Source: Prochilodus magdalenae
Taxonomy: Eukaryota > Chordata > Actinopteri > Characiformes > Prochilodontidae
DNA length: 64,000 nucleotides
NCBI GenBank assembly: GCA_024036415.1
Contig: JAMWET010006936.1
Coordinates: 2,177,001-2,241,000, forward strand
Direction: 5' to 3'
Positions 1 through 12,714 of this stretch are shown here, one piece after another (positions within the stretch are counted from its first letter, which is position 1; the number at the start of each line of letters is the position of its first letter). The notes under the pieces are model-generated. The model ran no database searches. It saw only the letters and a list, made by a program, of their open reading frames with translations, and was not told where the DNA came from. Both the position numbers and the translations under genes were made by a program.

Positions 1-339
1 AACTCTTTGGTCTTTAAGCCCCACACCCCAATGAACCCAGTTATACTGAGTCCCACTCTATTTTAATGGTTAACCTTCAGAGCATCATCAAGCTACATGT
101 TCTGCCCCCCTACAATGATATGGCTGTTCTTACAATGCTGTTGGTTCTACTGTATGAGCTAGACTGAAGCAGGTCGTTTCAGTGAGGGCATTGTTGTGTG
201 AGGGCATGCCAGGGATTATGGGGTGTGTTACAAGATGATGTCACCTTGTAACAGAAAATGGATATATATATCATATCCATAGACATAGAAATGTGCATAC
301 ATAGATAATACATTTACTGTCATAGATACTTCATGCCTG

Positions 340-475
340 ATTTCCACATTCACACTCTTCTATTTTGCACTATTGCTACTGTTTCACCTCTGGTACATGT
401 TAACTCTGTTTTGTTGCCCTGTACTTGTACTGAGCAATGAAAATAAAGTGGAATCTGTCTGTCTATCTATCTGTA
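340..475 (+). mobile_element. LINE 3' tail with TCTG/TCTA tract
   Basis: The text CCCTGTACTTGTACTGAGCA, then AATGAAAATAAAGTGGAATC, followed by TCTG and TCTA units has the form of the 3' end of teleost L2/CR1-type LINEs, which finish in short tandem units. The element is truncated on its 5' side. Family recalled, not searched. Confidence 0.55.
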
Positions 476-839
476 ACAGTCTTTGTTTAGACTTTGTAAT
501 CTGTGAAAACCAGTTCTACAGACAAAACAGTCACATACATAACCTGTGGTCTACTAAAACATTGTGCAATAAACAAACAAACAATGAAATAGATGAACTC
601 TTAGATGTGCGTATGCAGTGCATTAGGTAATTACATGTTAGACTATTTTTGACTTGATCTTTCCTTGTCATTCTATTGCATGGATCTGTGTTAGTGTATA
701 GAATTCATTTCATCTCCATGTAATTATGTATATGTATGTTCATTTATATGTGTGTATGTATTTATATTGGAATATTCAAGCATTTAGGATAATAACTTTC
801 TAGGTAACGACTTCTTTCAGATGGTATCTAATAGATGTT

Positions 840-1130
840 CTAAGCTGCCTTTCCTGTTCTGTCTTGTTAGTTCGTCTTTCTCTCTTCATCCGGGATCGAC
901 CTGAGTAGGTTGGGTTCCGCCCTTGAGCCTGGTTCCTTGAGGTGTCTTCCTTACCCAAGGGAGTTTTTCCTCGCCACAGTTGCCTCTGGCTTACTCACAG
1001 GGGGGCTTGGACCCGGTTTCCCTTTCTTACTTCTGTACATGGACTCTGTGTTTTTCTTTTCTTTTTACAAATTGCTTTTCTGTGAAGCTGCTTTGAGACA
1101 ACATTAGTCATAAAAAGCGCTGTAAAGATT
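840..1130 (+). repeat. Dispersed teleost repeat
   Basis: The stretch around GGGAGTTTTTCCTCGCCACA and the end (CTGTGAAGCTGCTTTGAGAC, then AAAAAGCGCTGTAAA) is a common dispersed teleost repeat in my memory. An open frame at 910-1107 lies inside it and is not a gene. Confidence 0.55.
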
Positions 1131-1139
1131 GATTGGTTG

Positions 1140-1181
1140 ATTGATTACGGCTAATTGATTACGGCTAATTGATTACGGCTA
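1140..1181 (+). repeat. 14 bp minisatellite, 3 copies
   Basis: Three perfect tandem copies of ATTGATTACGGCTA directly follow the dispersed repeat. Confidence 0.9.
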
Positions 1182-1183
1182 AT

Positions 1184-2330
1184 ATGAGTCAGAACTCGCC
1201 CAAACTCATCTTTTTTGTATAAAAGTACTTTATAATATTGGCATTTTGCAACAAAAAATGATAATAGTGCCCTAAACATTGCTACAAACCGCTACAAACA
1301 ACAAAGAAAACTTGACCATTTCTATTAAAAATGTTTCAAAAAGCTGCATATATATGGTGTACATACTTTTGAATGTTGCCTGGTCAAATGGTATGCTCTA
1401 AGATCTTTTATTATGATTTGAATTTAATGAAAAGCTATTGGTAGACAGAAATGTCATGCTTTTACCATTGTTTTACACAATAACAAAGTGCAGACCTAAA
1501 CTGGTAATGCAAATCAATGTAACCAGACAATCAGGCAATTTTGGTCCAATTTAGTCCATTCATCACGAAATCCACACACAATGTATAGGACAACCGGCTA
1601 GGGGCTGCAGACTAGTTGGCTTGCTGACTCGATGCTTTAAGCTGCATGTCTGATCACGTGATTATGACACTAATGATATCTTTGAAGAATACAACAGGTG
1701 AGAGGGCAGGTGATGTGTGCCGAGTACCAAGATAAATGGTAAAGGGTGAAATCCCTTATTTTCTGGAATTAATATATTGGAGGAGGAAAATAAACATGGC
1801 CTGTGCAAAAGTTATGACACATTTCTTCATTATTGTGCACTAAAATCTGCAGGAACGTATTTACTATAGCTGATGTGTAATTCGTCTTTATGTGTAAACT
1901 GACCAGCGGAGTTGATCATTTTGCAAACAATGCCATGATATTAATCATTACGTTTTTGTGGCTTATTGAACCAATTTGGGAAATGCTGTTGAAAGTTGAG
2001 ACTTCGGGTTTCCTGTCAGTCCAAGTTATTGTACTTCATGTTACTGTTGTACAATCATTCAGACGCGTCGCATCATTTCCCATTTTTTGTCGACATTGAC
2101 ATTTGATGCCGATGAGTAACAACTGAGGTAGACCCTCAAATGTGTCACTGATTAGGATGTAGTACAGCACAGTTTTAAACATGAGTTAATCATTTAAACA
2201 TTATTATTATTATATAAGTTGCTTTATATTACACCATAAGAATAAAATCTGATCAGCGAAGCATTTATCACAGTGTTGCGCATAGCTGTGGTTTAACCAC
2301 TCACACATTTCATCTTTCATACATGTACAT
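1184..2330. other. No gene seen
   Basis: AT-rich sequence without a recognisable gene or repeat. The frame at 1890-2099 has no features of a known protein. Confidence 0.5.
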
Positions 2331-2419
2331 ACCTGCTGTTAGTGCACACGCTGTAGCAAACAGTCCTTCCTGTCTTTCGTTCTCTCTTTCTCTCGGTTCC
2401 TTTCTCTCTCTTCCTGCAG

Positions 2420-2492
2420 CAGTGCAGAGGAACTATTTATCTGCAGTATGACGCACCTCCCACTTGTGTGAGGAAGCTGCACAATCAAGAAG
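2420..2492 (+). other. Candidate internal exon, 73 bp
   Basis: A ~45 bp pyrimidine tract (CTTTCTCTCTCTTCCTGCAG at its end) precedes the segment, and AAG/GTACGT follows it, a strong donor. Only the frame starting at the first base is open: QCRGTIYLQYDAPP, then TCVRKLHNQE. I do not recognise the peptide. It could be a coding exon of a gene mostly outside the window or a 5' UTR exon. The CT-rich tract may be a simple repeat that imitates an acceptor. Confidence 0.3.
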
Positions 2493-2924
2493 GTACGTTT
2501 GAATCACACACACCCTGAGCGCAACACGGTCATTTAGACGTACACGTTATGTAGTGTGTGTAATAACTGTGTAGTTACTGCATTATACATGCAGCTACAA
2601 TGTACAGAATGGTGCAGTGTTACAGATTACAGACTACAGTGTAATTACCTATGTGTAACAGGCTGAACTCTAGTTTTCCCAGCTGGACTTTTCTGATTAT
2701 GGCACACAATAGAGACAGATAATTGAAGAGACTGGTCACTGGTAGGAATATTAATGGGAATACTTATAACACCCTGTGGAGAAAGTCTCACCGTTTTTTA
2801 CAGAGCCAATCAGCTGGCTGTTTAAAGCACTAGCAGGTTGTTCCCCCAAGTGGGTCTTCCGAGGAAGTTCCCCTTGTTCTGCAAGCACAGTAGCTGTCCG
2901 TCACCTCTCATTTGTTTATTTGCA

Positions 2925-3080
2925 CATCAACATTGCTCATTTGTCCATTTCTTCATTCGTAGTGGTTCATCCATCTGTTTATCCGTCCATCCATCTAACT
3001 GCATGTCTGTTCATTTCATTCATGCTCATGTTGCATACATCTGTTTATGTATTAATCAGTCCATCCATCTATATGTCATT
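2925..3080 (+). repeat. Degenerate ATCC/ATTC simple repeat
   Basis: Irregular runs of CATTC, CATCCATC and TCCATCC units. The open frames at 2776-3231 come partly from this low-complexity tract. Confidence 0.7.
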
Positions 3081-3092
3081 TTTTCAGTTATA

Positions 3093-4875
3093 TTTTTTTA
3101 TCCAGTTAGCATCACATGAAAGCTGGATACTGATTTTAGTTTTGTATAAGTGCTCGAGCAAGCTAGGGCTCATAGACAGAAAGCTGTCAATCAAGTTGCT
3201 CATTGGCCACACCCACACCATTCTTAGATAAGTTTTTTTTTTCATATGTCTATTTTATATTTTTTATTCAAGGATTAGTAGATCCGTAAATACTGTAGTA
3301 TCATACAAGCATTTTCAGCCTTTCACTGTTTTTCTTGCCGACTTTATCTTCATGCTGGTACTGTGATATGGTACTGTGATATGGTACTGTGACTAATGGA
3401 AAAGTATAACCAAAAACATCCTGTTAGACCAATAAAAATGTACTTACTAAGATTTGCATTGAAAAACACACATGGGTATGAACTACAGTCGCATGTATAT
3501 TTATGCAACCTGTACTACAGTAATCCATCTCTGGCAGTAAATATATTAACTTTGTTGCATTGTTGTTGTGCGTATTGTGTGACAGCACAGTTATTACTAA
3601 TATATCTTGTATTACATATTAAATATATTTTGTATTACATATTAAATATGTTTGTTATTAAATTTATCTCCATTTTTGTTTGTATTTACATTTTTTTATC
3701 CAGCTAGCATCACATGAAAGCTGGATACTGATTTTAGTTTTGTATAAGTGCTGGAGCAAGCTAGGACTATTAGACAGAAAGCTGTCAATCAAGTTGCTCA
3801 TTGGCCACACCCACACCATCCCTAGAAAAAGGGTTTTAACATATGTATATTTTATATTTTTTATTCAAGGATTAGTAGATACGTAAATACTGTAGTATCA
3901 CACAAGCATTTTCAGCCTTCCACTGTTTTTCTTGCCGACTTTGTCTTCATGTTGGTACTGTGATATGGTACTGTGATATGGTACTGTGACTAATGGAAAA
4001 GTATTACCAAAAACATCCTGTTAGACCAATAAAAGTGACCCACACCCTACTTATAAGATTGCAGCTATGAAAAACACATGGGTATGAACTACAGTCGCAT
4101 GTATATTTATGCAACCTGTACTACAGTAATCCATCTCTGGCAGTAAATATATTAACCATAAGTGCATTGTTGTTGTGCGTATTGTGTGACAGCAGAGTTA
4201 TTACTAATATATTAGGTATTACATATTGAATATACAGTATTTGGTATTAAATTTATCTCCATTTTTGTTTGTATTTACATTTTTTTATCCAGCTAGCATC
4301 ACATGAAAGCTGGATACTGATTTTAGTTTTGTATAAGTGCTGGAGCAAGCTAGGACTATTAGACAGAAAGCTGTCAATCAAGTTGCTCATTAGCCACACC
4401 CACACCATTCTTAGATAAGTTTTTTTTTCATATGTCTATTTTATATTTTTTATTCAAGGATTAGTAGATCCATAAAATACTGTAGTATCACACAAGCATT
4501 TTCAGCCTTTCACTGTTTTTCTTGCCGACTTTATCTTCATGTTGGTACTGTGATATGGTACTGTGATATGGTACTGTGACTAAAACATCCTGTTAGACCA
4601 ATAAAAGTGACCCACACCCTACTTATAAGATTGCAGCTATGAAAAACACATGGGTATGAACTACAGTAGCATGTATATTTATGTAAGCTGTACTACAGTA
4701 ATACATCTCTGGTAGTAAATATATTAACTTTTGTTGCATTGTTGTTGTGCGTATTGTGTGACAGCACAGTTATTACTAATGTATCTTGTATTACATATTA
4801 AATATATTTTGTATTACATATTGAATATGTTTTGTATTACATGTATCACCATTTTTGTTTGTATTTACATTTTTA
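3093..4875 (+). repeat. Three-copy tandem array, ~595 bp unit
   Basis: The words TTTTTTATCCAG(T/C)TAGCA begin copies near 3093, 3692 and 4282, with periods of about 598 and 589 bp. Each copy contains the 13 bp sub-repeat GGTACTGTGATAT in two to three tandem units, a conserved GCTGTCAATCAAGTTGCTCA block and a TGTTGTTGTGCGTATTGTGT block. Copies differ by small indels. Open frames inside are by-products. Confidence 0.9.
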
Positions 4876-5489
4876 CTTTTATGCATCTTATGAACACAGT
4901 AGATGCTGTTTATACAGTGAAAACATTTCATGATGAATAGACCAACAAAAATGTCCCAAAATTGCATGGGAAAAAGTTCCATTGACTTTCAGTAGATTTA
5001 AAATATGTTTTTGCCATTTCCTGTGAAGTTGTGGTTTGTAGATTGTTGTTCCTTAGACAACGACAGTAGGTCCCTATAGGTAATACTGTATCTTACATCT
5101 GTAGTATATATTTATACAACAGTTGTTCAGACAACATCTAATCATTTGACAAGCGAAGCTGTTATTTGGGAACACAACTCAACAAACTATCATTCTACTG
5201 AGCACTTTGACTGTTAGGTCGCACATCATGCACATTATGTTTTTAAGCAATATCCCACGGGCTGTTGAGTAATGTCTAATTCCAGTTAGTTGGTTTGTTC
5301 TGCCAACAAAGCCACCAGACCGAAAACCAGGATTGTGTGCAACTCCAGGCGATGTATGCCTGCTATCACGCAATTTCTCAGAATATGACCATACGGGTGG
5401 GGTGGCAGGTGAGTTATCATCTTAAAGAGGTCTTCTGTAGTAACCATTTACATATGCACTATTCTTTCCAGCACTGCTACCTGCTTACT

Positions 5490-5720
5490 ATAACTGGCCA
5501 CTTTATTGGAAACCCCTACCTTTTTGCTTCCCTTGTCTGCTGCACAGTTAAAGGCTGCAGTGTTTCTGTTGCAGCATCGTTTGTTTTAGTTCTTCATGGA
5601 TGTTCAGGTTCTGACCACAGAGTTACTTTTGACATAGCAGTGACACCTCCACCTCCACATGAGCTACAATAGCACCCAAACACTGTAATATGTGGTCAAC
5701 AGAAGGCTGTATTCAAACAT
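5490..5720 (+). repeat. Dispersed repeat beginning GGCCACTTTATT
   Basis: Begins TAACTGGCCACTTTATTGGA, the form of an abundant teleost repeat start. It ends in an arm (CACATGAGCTAC through ATGTGGTCA) that recurs in diverged form at 10150-10195. Confidence 0.55.
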
Positions 5721-5805
5721 AGACCGGTTATACACCTGTTGAATTCTGGAGTGGTGGACTGCATTCTGTAACTGTACAGCTGTGTATGTAGTCTAGGTGT
5801 ATACA

Positions 5806-8160
5806 TAAGGTGGGTGGACCTCATGATGTGGTCAGTTTAAGAGTTTCCATTCTGTTTAAATGTTTGAGCTCGTTTGAGAATTCAGTTCTCTTTGCTGCTT
5901 GTTCAGGGATTCTGACGGCTCACTCCTTTACGGAATTACTATTTGTTTATATTATCTCATTTAATTTATTCATCTCAAACAGCTCTGCACCTTTGTAAGG
6001 TTCTGCACTGCGTTATACAAGGAACTTGTGTTGATAACGTAACACATAACGTAACATAATACACAAGATAAGTATGTGGGGGTATGTGGGCGGGGTATGG
6101 GGGGCCCTCTTCATTGGGCCTCCTGCAGACTGTTAATGTACATTCAAATGAATATACAGTATATGCAAATATGATATATAACTAAAGATCAAATAAAAAA
6201 TTAACAACTGCATGTTCCAACAAACACAGTCTGGTGATTTGAGAAGCTTAAGTACTAAATCACTGACAAACAATCAAACACATCAAACAACTTCTTGCAA
6301 GATGCAGCTCATGTGGTCAGATTCTGAAGAAGAGTTTAGTGGATGGCATTTTTAAGTTTTTGGTTTGGCAGAAACAACTCAACAAACTGGTATTTGACAG
6401 ACAGAATGAATTCTAGCAGACAAAATGAGGAAAAAACATTATTTACAGAGCGACTGAAACAAAACAACTTCCATGTTTATTTGGAAAGTACTGAAAAAGC
6501 TGAGATCAACCTGATATCACAGCAGCTGTATGGCTCTATTTGGACTTGTTGGTTCATTCCATAGAACTGCTGTATAAAAGCAATAGAACATTCAAGGTTG
6601 CATGTTAATACAAACGACATCATGGCTGTGATGATCCATGACCGAAGTGGTCAGTACAACTTAAAGAAGCGTATAAATGTAATAATGAAGCGGCTTGCAT
6701 GTATTACACATGTAAGGGGTCTTCTACTGTATCTGTAATAATATGCTTAATGTACTACAGTATATATAAACTGAAGGTGTGTGGACCTCTCCATTCAGTT
6801 TAAATGTTTGAGCTCGTCTGTGAATTCAGTTCACTTTGCTGCTTGTTCAGGGATTCCGATGGCCCATTCATTTGTATTATCCCCTACACCACTGTTAAAT
6901 GATTCACCTTAAACCACTCTGCACCTTCGTGCAGATCTGCACTACGTTATACAAGGAATTTGTGTTGATACACTTTACTTAACATGGTAACATTGTAAAC
7001 AAGATAAGTACCCAGACTAACTACAGGCACCATAGGGGGTATGTGGGTGGGGTACTGGCATGGATTCAGGGCAGTTTTAAAAAGCACTACAAAAAAAATA
7101 TTAAAACATCAGGTACATTTGTTTTTCAATATTAGGTTTTTAACTTATCATTATTAAGAGTTACTTAATTAATATCTCATTAATTTAATATATTAGTATT
7201 GTTTGCACATGGCAGGAAATTGCCTGGACAAACCACTAGTCTATTGCAGGGCACACACACACACATACACACAGAAACACACACACACACACACACACAC
7301 ACATTTTGACAATAAATTTAATAACACTAGCACAATTTTTGTTCATTAATATTAAAGCTGTTGTCTCTCGCCTTGTCTGGTCTCTGGCCCAACAGATGTA
7401 ATTAATAGCTGGGTATGAACTAAGTAGCCAAGTTAGCACTACGTTTTCATGCTGGCGTGTGAACCATCATTAGCATGGTGTGTTATCAGTTATGGGTTTG
7501 TCTTGAGTGTTTAGGCAGAATTATGAGTTATAAGGTTTGGTAAGTGGCAAAACCCAATGTAATACCTCTTTATTAGCTTCATTCATCTTCATCCAAAATG
7601 CAAGCAGTGTCGTATATGTGACAACAGAAAATGGATACATTAAAGAAATTCTGTAAGATAATATTTAGCCTGCAGCTCGTCTGGTCAGATTCTGAAGAAG
7701 AGTTTAATGGCAGGCATGTTTTTGGTTTGGCAGAACTACTCAACAAACTGGTATTTGACAGACAGAGTGCAATTTAGCTGAGAAATTAATTACAGACTGG
7801 CTGAAGCAAAATTACTTTTATGTTTATTTGGGAAAAAAGGAGAGCGATTTGATAACACAGTGGCTTTAAGGCTGTATTTGGATTTTTTTGTTTAGACTTT
7901 ATTTAATTTAAATAACTGTTGTATAAAAGCAATAGAACACTTGAGGTTGTGTGTTAACACAAATGACATCACGGCTGTGATGATCCCTGACCAAATGGTA
8001 CTATTCGGAATGATATACTTCCTCTTGCTCAGTACCACTTAAATAACTATATAAATGTAATAATAGAATGGCTTACATATATTATATAACTATATGTTAG
8101 GTATATTCTACTGTATATGTAATAATATGCTCAATGTATTACAGTATATATATTTATAAC
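5806..8160 (+). repeat. Tandem duplication of a ~1 kb unit
   Basis: Block A (5806-6107) recurs at 6770-7059; block B (6303-6770) recurs at 7671-8160, in the order A-B-A'-B'. Shared A words include GTTTAAATGTTTGAGCTCGT and ACGTTATACAAGGAA. Shared B words include TGGTCAGATTCTGAAGAAGA and TATAAAAGCAATAGAACA. The A'-B' spacer is longer and holds a CA microsatellite. Part of B is also present inverted at 10215-10455. Confidence 0.85.
7252..7303. repeat. CA microsatellite
   Basis: An interrupted (CA)n run. It follows a fragment, CCACTAGTCTATTGCAGGGC, of the dispersed repeat also seen at 18735-19018. Confidence 0.95.
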
Positions 8161-8474
8161 ACGGGTCAGTGGGAGAGAAGAGTATTTGTACAAGAGGCTA
8201 ATCAGCTACAGGTAAAATCAATATTCTGGAGACATAGACCTGAGAGACGGAACGGGATTGGGATATGGTGGACATGTGACAGTGACATCTTCAAGTGGTG
8301 GATTATGGGAAATCCGGGAGTCTGGGAGATTGGGGATTCTCTACAGAAAACTTAACTTATGGTTTGTAATGCACAGTTTTAATAGATTATTTGAATTTAA
8401 CAAATTGGGAAAAAAAATCTGGCAGGAAATATTAATGAGCCATAACCTTTGTGTAGGCCATGTGTTATGCTTTA

Positions 8475-9150
8475 CTTATCCTGACCCTAACCCTAATCTT
8501 TACCTTACCCTAACCCTAACCCTAAACATACCCTTACCATAACCTCACTCTAACCGTAACTTTAACCATACCTTAACCTTGTCTTAACCACCACTTAACC
8601 TTCATCTTACCCTAACATTACCCTGACCTTAACCTTACTCTTACATTAACCTTAATCTTAACCTTAACCTAGCCATCACTAAACCTTCACCTTATCTTAA
8701 CCTTAATCTTACCTTTATATTAAATTAACCTTAGCCTAACCATAACCTTCACCTTACCTTAACATTAATCTTATCTTTACCTTACCCTAGCATTCACCTT
8801 TACCTTCACCTTACCTTAACCTTAATCTTACCTTTACCTTACGTTACCTTACTTTACCTTTATCCTACATTACCTTACCTTAACCTTAATGTTACCTTTA
8901 CCTTACGTTACCTTACCTTAACCTTAATGTTACCTTTACCTTACCTTAACCTTAATCTTACCTTTACCTTACCTTACCTTACCTTTATCCTACGTTACCT
9001 TACCATAACCTTAATGTTACCTTTACCTTAATTATAACCTCACTTTAACACTAGCCTTAATCTTACCCTAACCTTACCATAGCATTGCCCTAACCCTAAC
9101 CTTTACCTAACCCTAACATATCCCTTATCTTAACCTTACACTGACATTAA
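8475..9150 (+). repeat. Degenerate telomere-like (CCCTAA/CCTTAA) tract
   Basis: About 675 bp of C-rich hexamer-like units. It includes near-perfect CCCTAACCCTAACCCTAA around 8507-8525 and then decays into CCTTAA and CTTACCTTTAC variants with higher-order 40-60 bp blocks (for example 8820-9020). Confidence 0.9.
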
Positions 9151-9164
9151 AACACATTTAATAA

Positions 9165-9282
9165 TAATATCTATTGGTCTCCACAAGGACAAAAAGCCTC
9201 CACAATGCGAGTACACAAACAGCTATCGGTCCCCACATTTTTGGCATAAACCTGCCTCACACACACACACACACACACAGCT
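9165..9282 (+). repeat. GGTCTCCACAAGGACA repeat with CA run
   Basis: The words GGTCTCCACAAGGACA and CGGTCCCCACATTTTTGG lie next to a (CA)n run. In fish this kind of segment often borders CCTAA-type tracts, as here. Confidence 0.55.
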
Positions 9283-9940
9283 TATGTAATTAAATGAGAA
9301 ATTAATTTCATGTTCTGACCTGTCCTGTAAAGCACAAATTGCTCTCTTCATTACACACTCATTCCTTTAGTCAAGAGCAGGAGGATATAACATCCTGTTT
9401 CATCACTACAAGTTCCCCTGCTGTGGTTTCTCACCTCATATGTTTCTCTTCCTGTTTAGACCACATGACCAGGGCAACTGGAGACAAACAGAAAACAGAT
9501 GCATATTAGACTTCAGAAACAGGTTCTTAAGGCCAAACACAGCCTAACATATCTTAAAGCAGGCCGGCAGGTCTTCCATTACTGTCAACACAGACTGTCA
9601 AGTTCAAACAAAGGCTTGTGCATGAAGTTAAAAAGAGTTTAAATTACTTAACCAACTTAACTGCATAACTGACATAACATAACTGACTGAAGGGCAAGTG
9701 TAGGGCCTTTGCTTCACCTCCACCAAAAACATTACACAAATATCTCATGGGGCAAAAGCTGGTAAGCTCTGGGCTGATGCCCTTCAAGATGTCAAGCACA
9801 AGTTGAGCTAACAGCTATATTGAAAGTGCTACATTTATAGTTGGAGCCATTTAATATCAAGGTAATAAAGTTCACGGGTGCTGGCTGTAATCTATGGAAA
9901 TGAGCTGCACCAAGCCTCCTACTAGGCCCAGTATTTACAT
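9283..9940. other. No gene seen
   Basis: Unique-looking noncoding sequence; no exon or named repeat supported. Confidence 0.5.
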
Positions 9941-9949
9941 ACCGGACGG

Positions 9950-10214
9950 ACTCAGCAGGAGGCCTGTAGCTCTTCTATCTGCAGTGTCCTCTACCTGCTT
10001 ATAATCATTTTACCGTGTTGTTCCAACGTGCTGCTGTACAGTTAGTGACAGAGTGTAGTCTATCTGTTGAAGAATCTCAATGCTCAGTTTCTGACCACAA
10101 AGCTACTCAGAGTTGTAGACCAATCTCAAGATAGCAGTGACACTTACATTATCTTCACATGTGCTACGGTGCCGCCCATATAAAATGTGGTCAGTATCAG
10201 TGCTTTAGGTCAGA
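9950..10214 (+). repeat. Dispersed repeat related to 5490-5720
   Basis: TTTCTGACCACAAAGCTAC and ATAGCAGTGACACTTACATT through AAAATGTGGTCAGTATCAG correspond to words in the copy at 5490-5720. It directly abuts the inverted block B copy. Confidence 0.5.
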
Positions 10215-10455
10215 CACTGATCGAATGTATATATATACTGTAATACATTAAGCATATTATTACATATACAGTAGAATATACCTAACATATAGTTATATAA
10301 TATATGTAAGCCATTCTATTGTTACATGTATATAGTTATTTAAGTGATACTGAGCGAGAGGAAGTAATATCATTACGTGGATTACCATGGATCATCACAG
10401 CCATGATGTCATTTGTGTTAACACACAACCTTAAGTGTTCTATTGCTTTACAAAC
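10215..10455 (-). repeat. Inverted copy of block B
   Basis: This is the reverse complement of about 7920-8160. Examples are TACTGTAATACATTAAGCAT, ACCTAACATATAGTTATATA, and CATCACAGCCATGATGTCAT through ACACACAACC. It is the third copy of the family in the window. Confidence 0.85.
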
Positions 10456-10699
10456 ACTAGACTAAAATCCTTTTGCGTCAAAAGATGTTGTGCCTTATTG
10501 ACATTTATTTCATTTTGAAAAATGATATACTTGAATATTTCATTTTAGCTCACTTTGAGCACTACTCAAAAATACAATTCTAAAGAATGCATGACTAGAA
10601 TACATGACTAACAAACAGAGTTTTGATCATCTATACACACATAAAATCATAGCATTATACAATAAAACCCAAAGGTTTTCTTTTGGTGGGGACATTCAT

Positions 10700-10810
10700 T
10701 CATTCACACATCTTCTGAGCTGCTTTGGGGGTACTGGAGTCTATCCCAGTATGCATTGGGCGGAAGGCAGGAGACACCTTGGATAAGGCTGCCAGTCCAT
10801 CACAGGGCTC
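10700..10810 (+). repeat. Dispersed repeat (CTGGAGTCTATCCCAG family)
   Basis: GGGCGGAAGGCAGGAGACAC, then GGCTGCCAGTCCATCACAGG, is a fragment of an abundant fish repeat; related copies lie at 18735-19018, 24535-24610, 30740-30815 (-) and 39525-39630. Confidence 0.6.
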
Positions 10811-10814
10811 AGTG

Positions 10815-12700
10815 GTTTTAGCTCATTTTGAGCATAACTCAAATCTGCTAACCGGTGCATGGCTAGCAAACAAAACACAATAAAGTTACTTAATTGCAAA
10901 TCATATTTGTTTCTGTTGTGACAGACTTTGTGACCGTTTCAGACTTTGGCTCACATTCCTTCAAAACAATGGGAGCTAAATGCTCACCAAGTGCCCATTA
11001 GGGAACTAGACATATAATAACACTTGTAAGACTGCAGGTTCTACTAAAGAACTCAACACAAGGAATGCAGCTTTAGCTAATACTCAGGCAGGAGTGCACA
11101 TAAACAAGAGGAAAAGCACAGCTCTAATGTTACCTTTAGCCTAGGCCCGACTTCAGGATCAACTGACTGAGGGGGCAGTTAAAATGGCAAGTGGCAATTC
11201 TTTGCATATTAATAATAGGCTAGGTTTTTAAAAAATATCAGCAGGATCATTTTTAAGATTACACCTTTAAAACCGAATAATTTGTTTATTTCATAGCAGG
11301 GATGAAACCAATATTAAACCTCAGTGTGCTAGCGTGATTTAGCTAATCAAAATAATACCTGAAGTAGAATTCCTGAACGATTCTAACCTCTAAGAGTGCT
11401 GACAGCTAACTGCAAACATAAACAAAATACCAGCCAACACCATCAAGCTAATTAAGTAAAACGTCTCTCCCTCTTGTGCTCATATTTACAACCACAAAAA
11501 GCCAGCAAGGCTGAACTAAAGCCATGTGTTCTGTCTATCTCTCCTCCACCTCATTTGGTACCGGGGACAGCAGTGCACGGCCTCAGGCTAATAGCCTAAA
11601 TACAGTATTTCTCTCCGACATGTCCAAACTAGCGGGAAAGTTGCACCGCTAATTAGCTATTTTGGCTAAGCAAACAAGCTACATAACGCAATGGCTGCCA
11701 GTTCTTGAATGCTAATGGTTACTTTTTGTCACATTAAGGTTTAAGCTCACCAAAATGCGACATGTTTCGGAACATGTTGGAAAGTTTGAGCAGTGGGAAA
11801 AGGAAACTTGATCAGATAACTTCGAATATTTAATGGGGGGAAAAGAAAAGTGTGTTTCATTAAAACTCACACTGGGGGCGCAGAACATCCATCTTAGTAT
11901 GCTCTTTCTTTAGAGCTTGCTATAGAAGCACACTGCCAGGCTACGCCCTTGTTTCATTCACATCCCTGCCTCATAGCAGCACAAGCTCCAAAGACCCACA
12001 CTGACAGTAGCATGGCTCGTACTGAAGAGCTCGGTGGCTTTTAGTGCGGCACTGACGCCACTGTGACAGTGAAATGGAAGAGTGTAGGAGAACCTCCAGC
12101 TCAACCACTAAGTGGTACACCGCACAAACTTACAGAGCAGAGACAGCCACAGATGGTTTTGTGTTCAGATGGTTTTTCCACGACACCAGGAGATCAGCTG
12201 TTTGCCTTCTTTCGCATTTAGATCAGTTATGCTCATCTTATAAGCACAGCATTCATTTCAGTCTTTCTTCCTGGATGAGTAAAATGTTATTAGTGTGAAC
12301 CCATCTCTGTTCTAAAGAAACCACACATCAAAAGCACCATGACCACATCTACAACAACAAACAAAGGAACTGTCAAAACAAGCAGCTCCTTCATAATAAG
12401 GGACAGAAAATGGAAATAGGCCAGATACATTTATTATTCTGCTAGTGTGACTGCCGTTAACTGTCACTTAGCTACTGTGGCCACATTAACATTTAATGAC
12501 GTTGCATGTACAGTGATAAAAACCCCATTTGGATGAGTGTTACATTGCTACTAAGGTGCTACGCATGTCTGTGTAATTATACATGGGGAAAATATGACTT
12601 GTGCCACTCTCTGGGGTTTTTGGTGGGGTTTTTGGTGATGCACATGCACAAACACCAACAGGCCACTAGATACACATCCTTGTACCTGCACTAATTGCTC
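10815..12700. other. No gene seen
   Basis: Noncoding sequence. The frames at 12074-12298 and 12506-12694 show no recognisable protein features. Confidence 0.5.
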
Positions 12701-12714
12701 ATTTTATCAGTGCC

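Noticed and set aside
2776..3231. 151-residue frame
   Set aside because: Built from a degenerate ATCC repeat and the tandem array; not protein-like.
5395..5415. Strong donor-like GGCAG/GTGAGT
   Set aside because: No credible acceptor or open exon upstream, and repeat-like surroundings.
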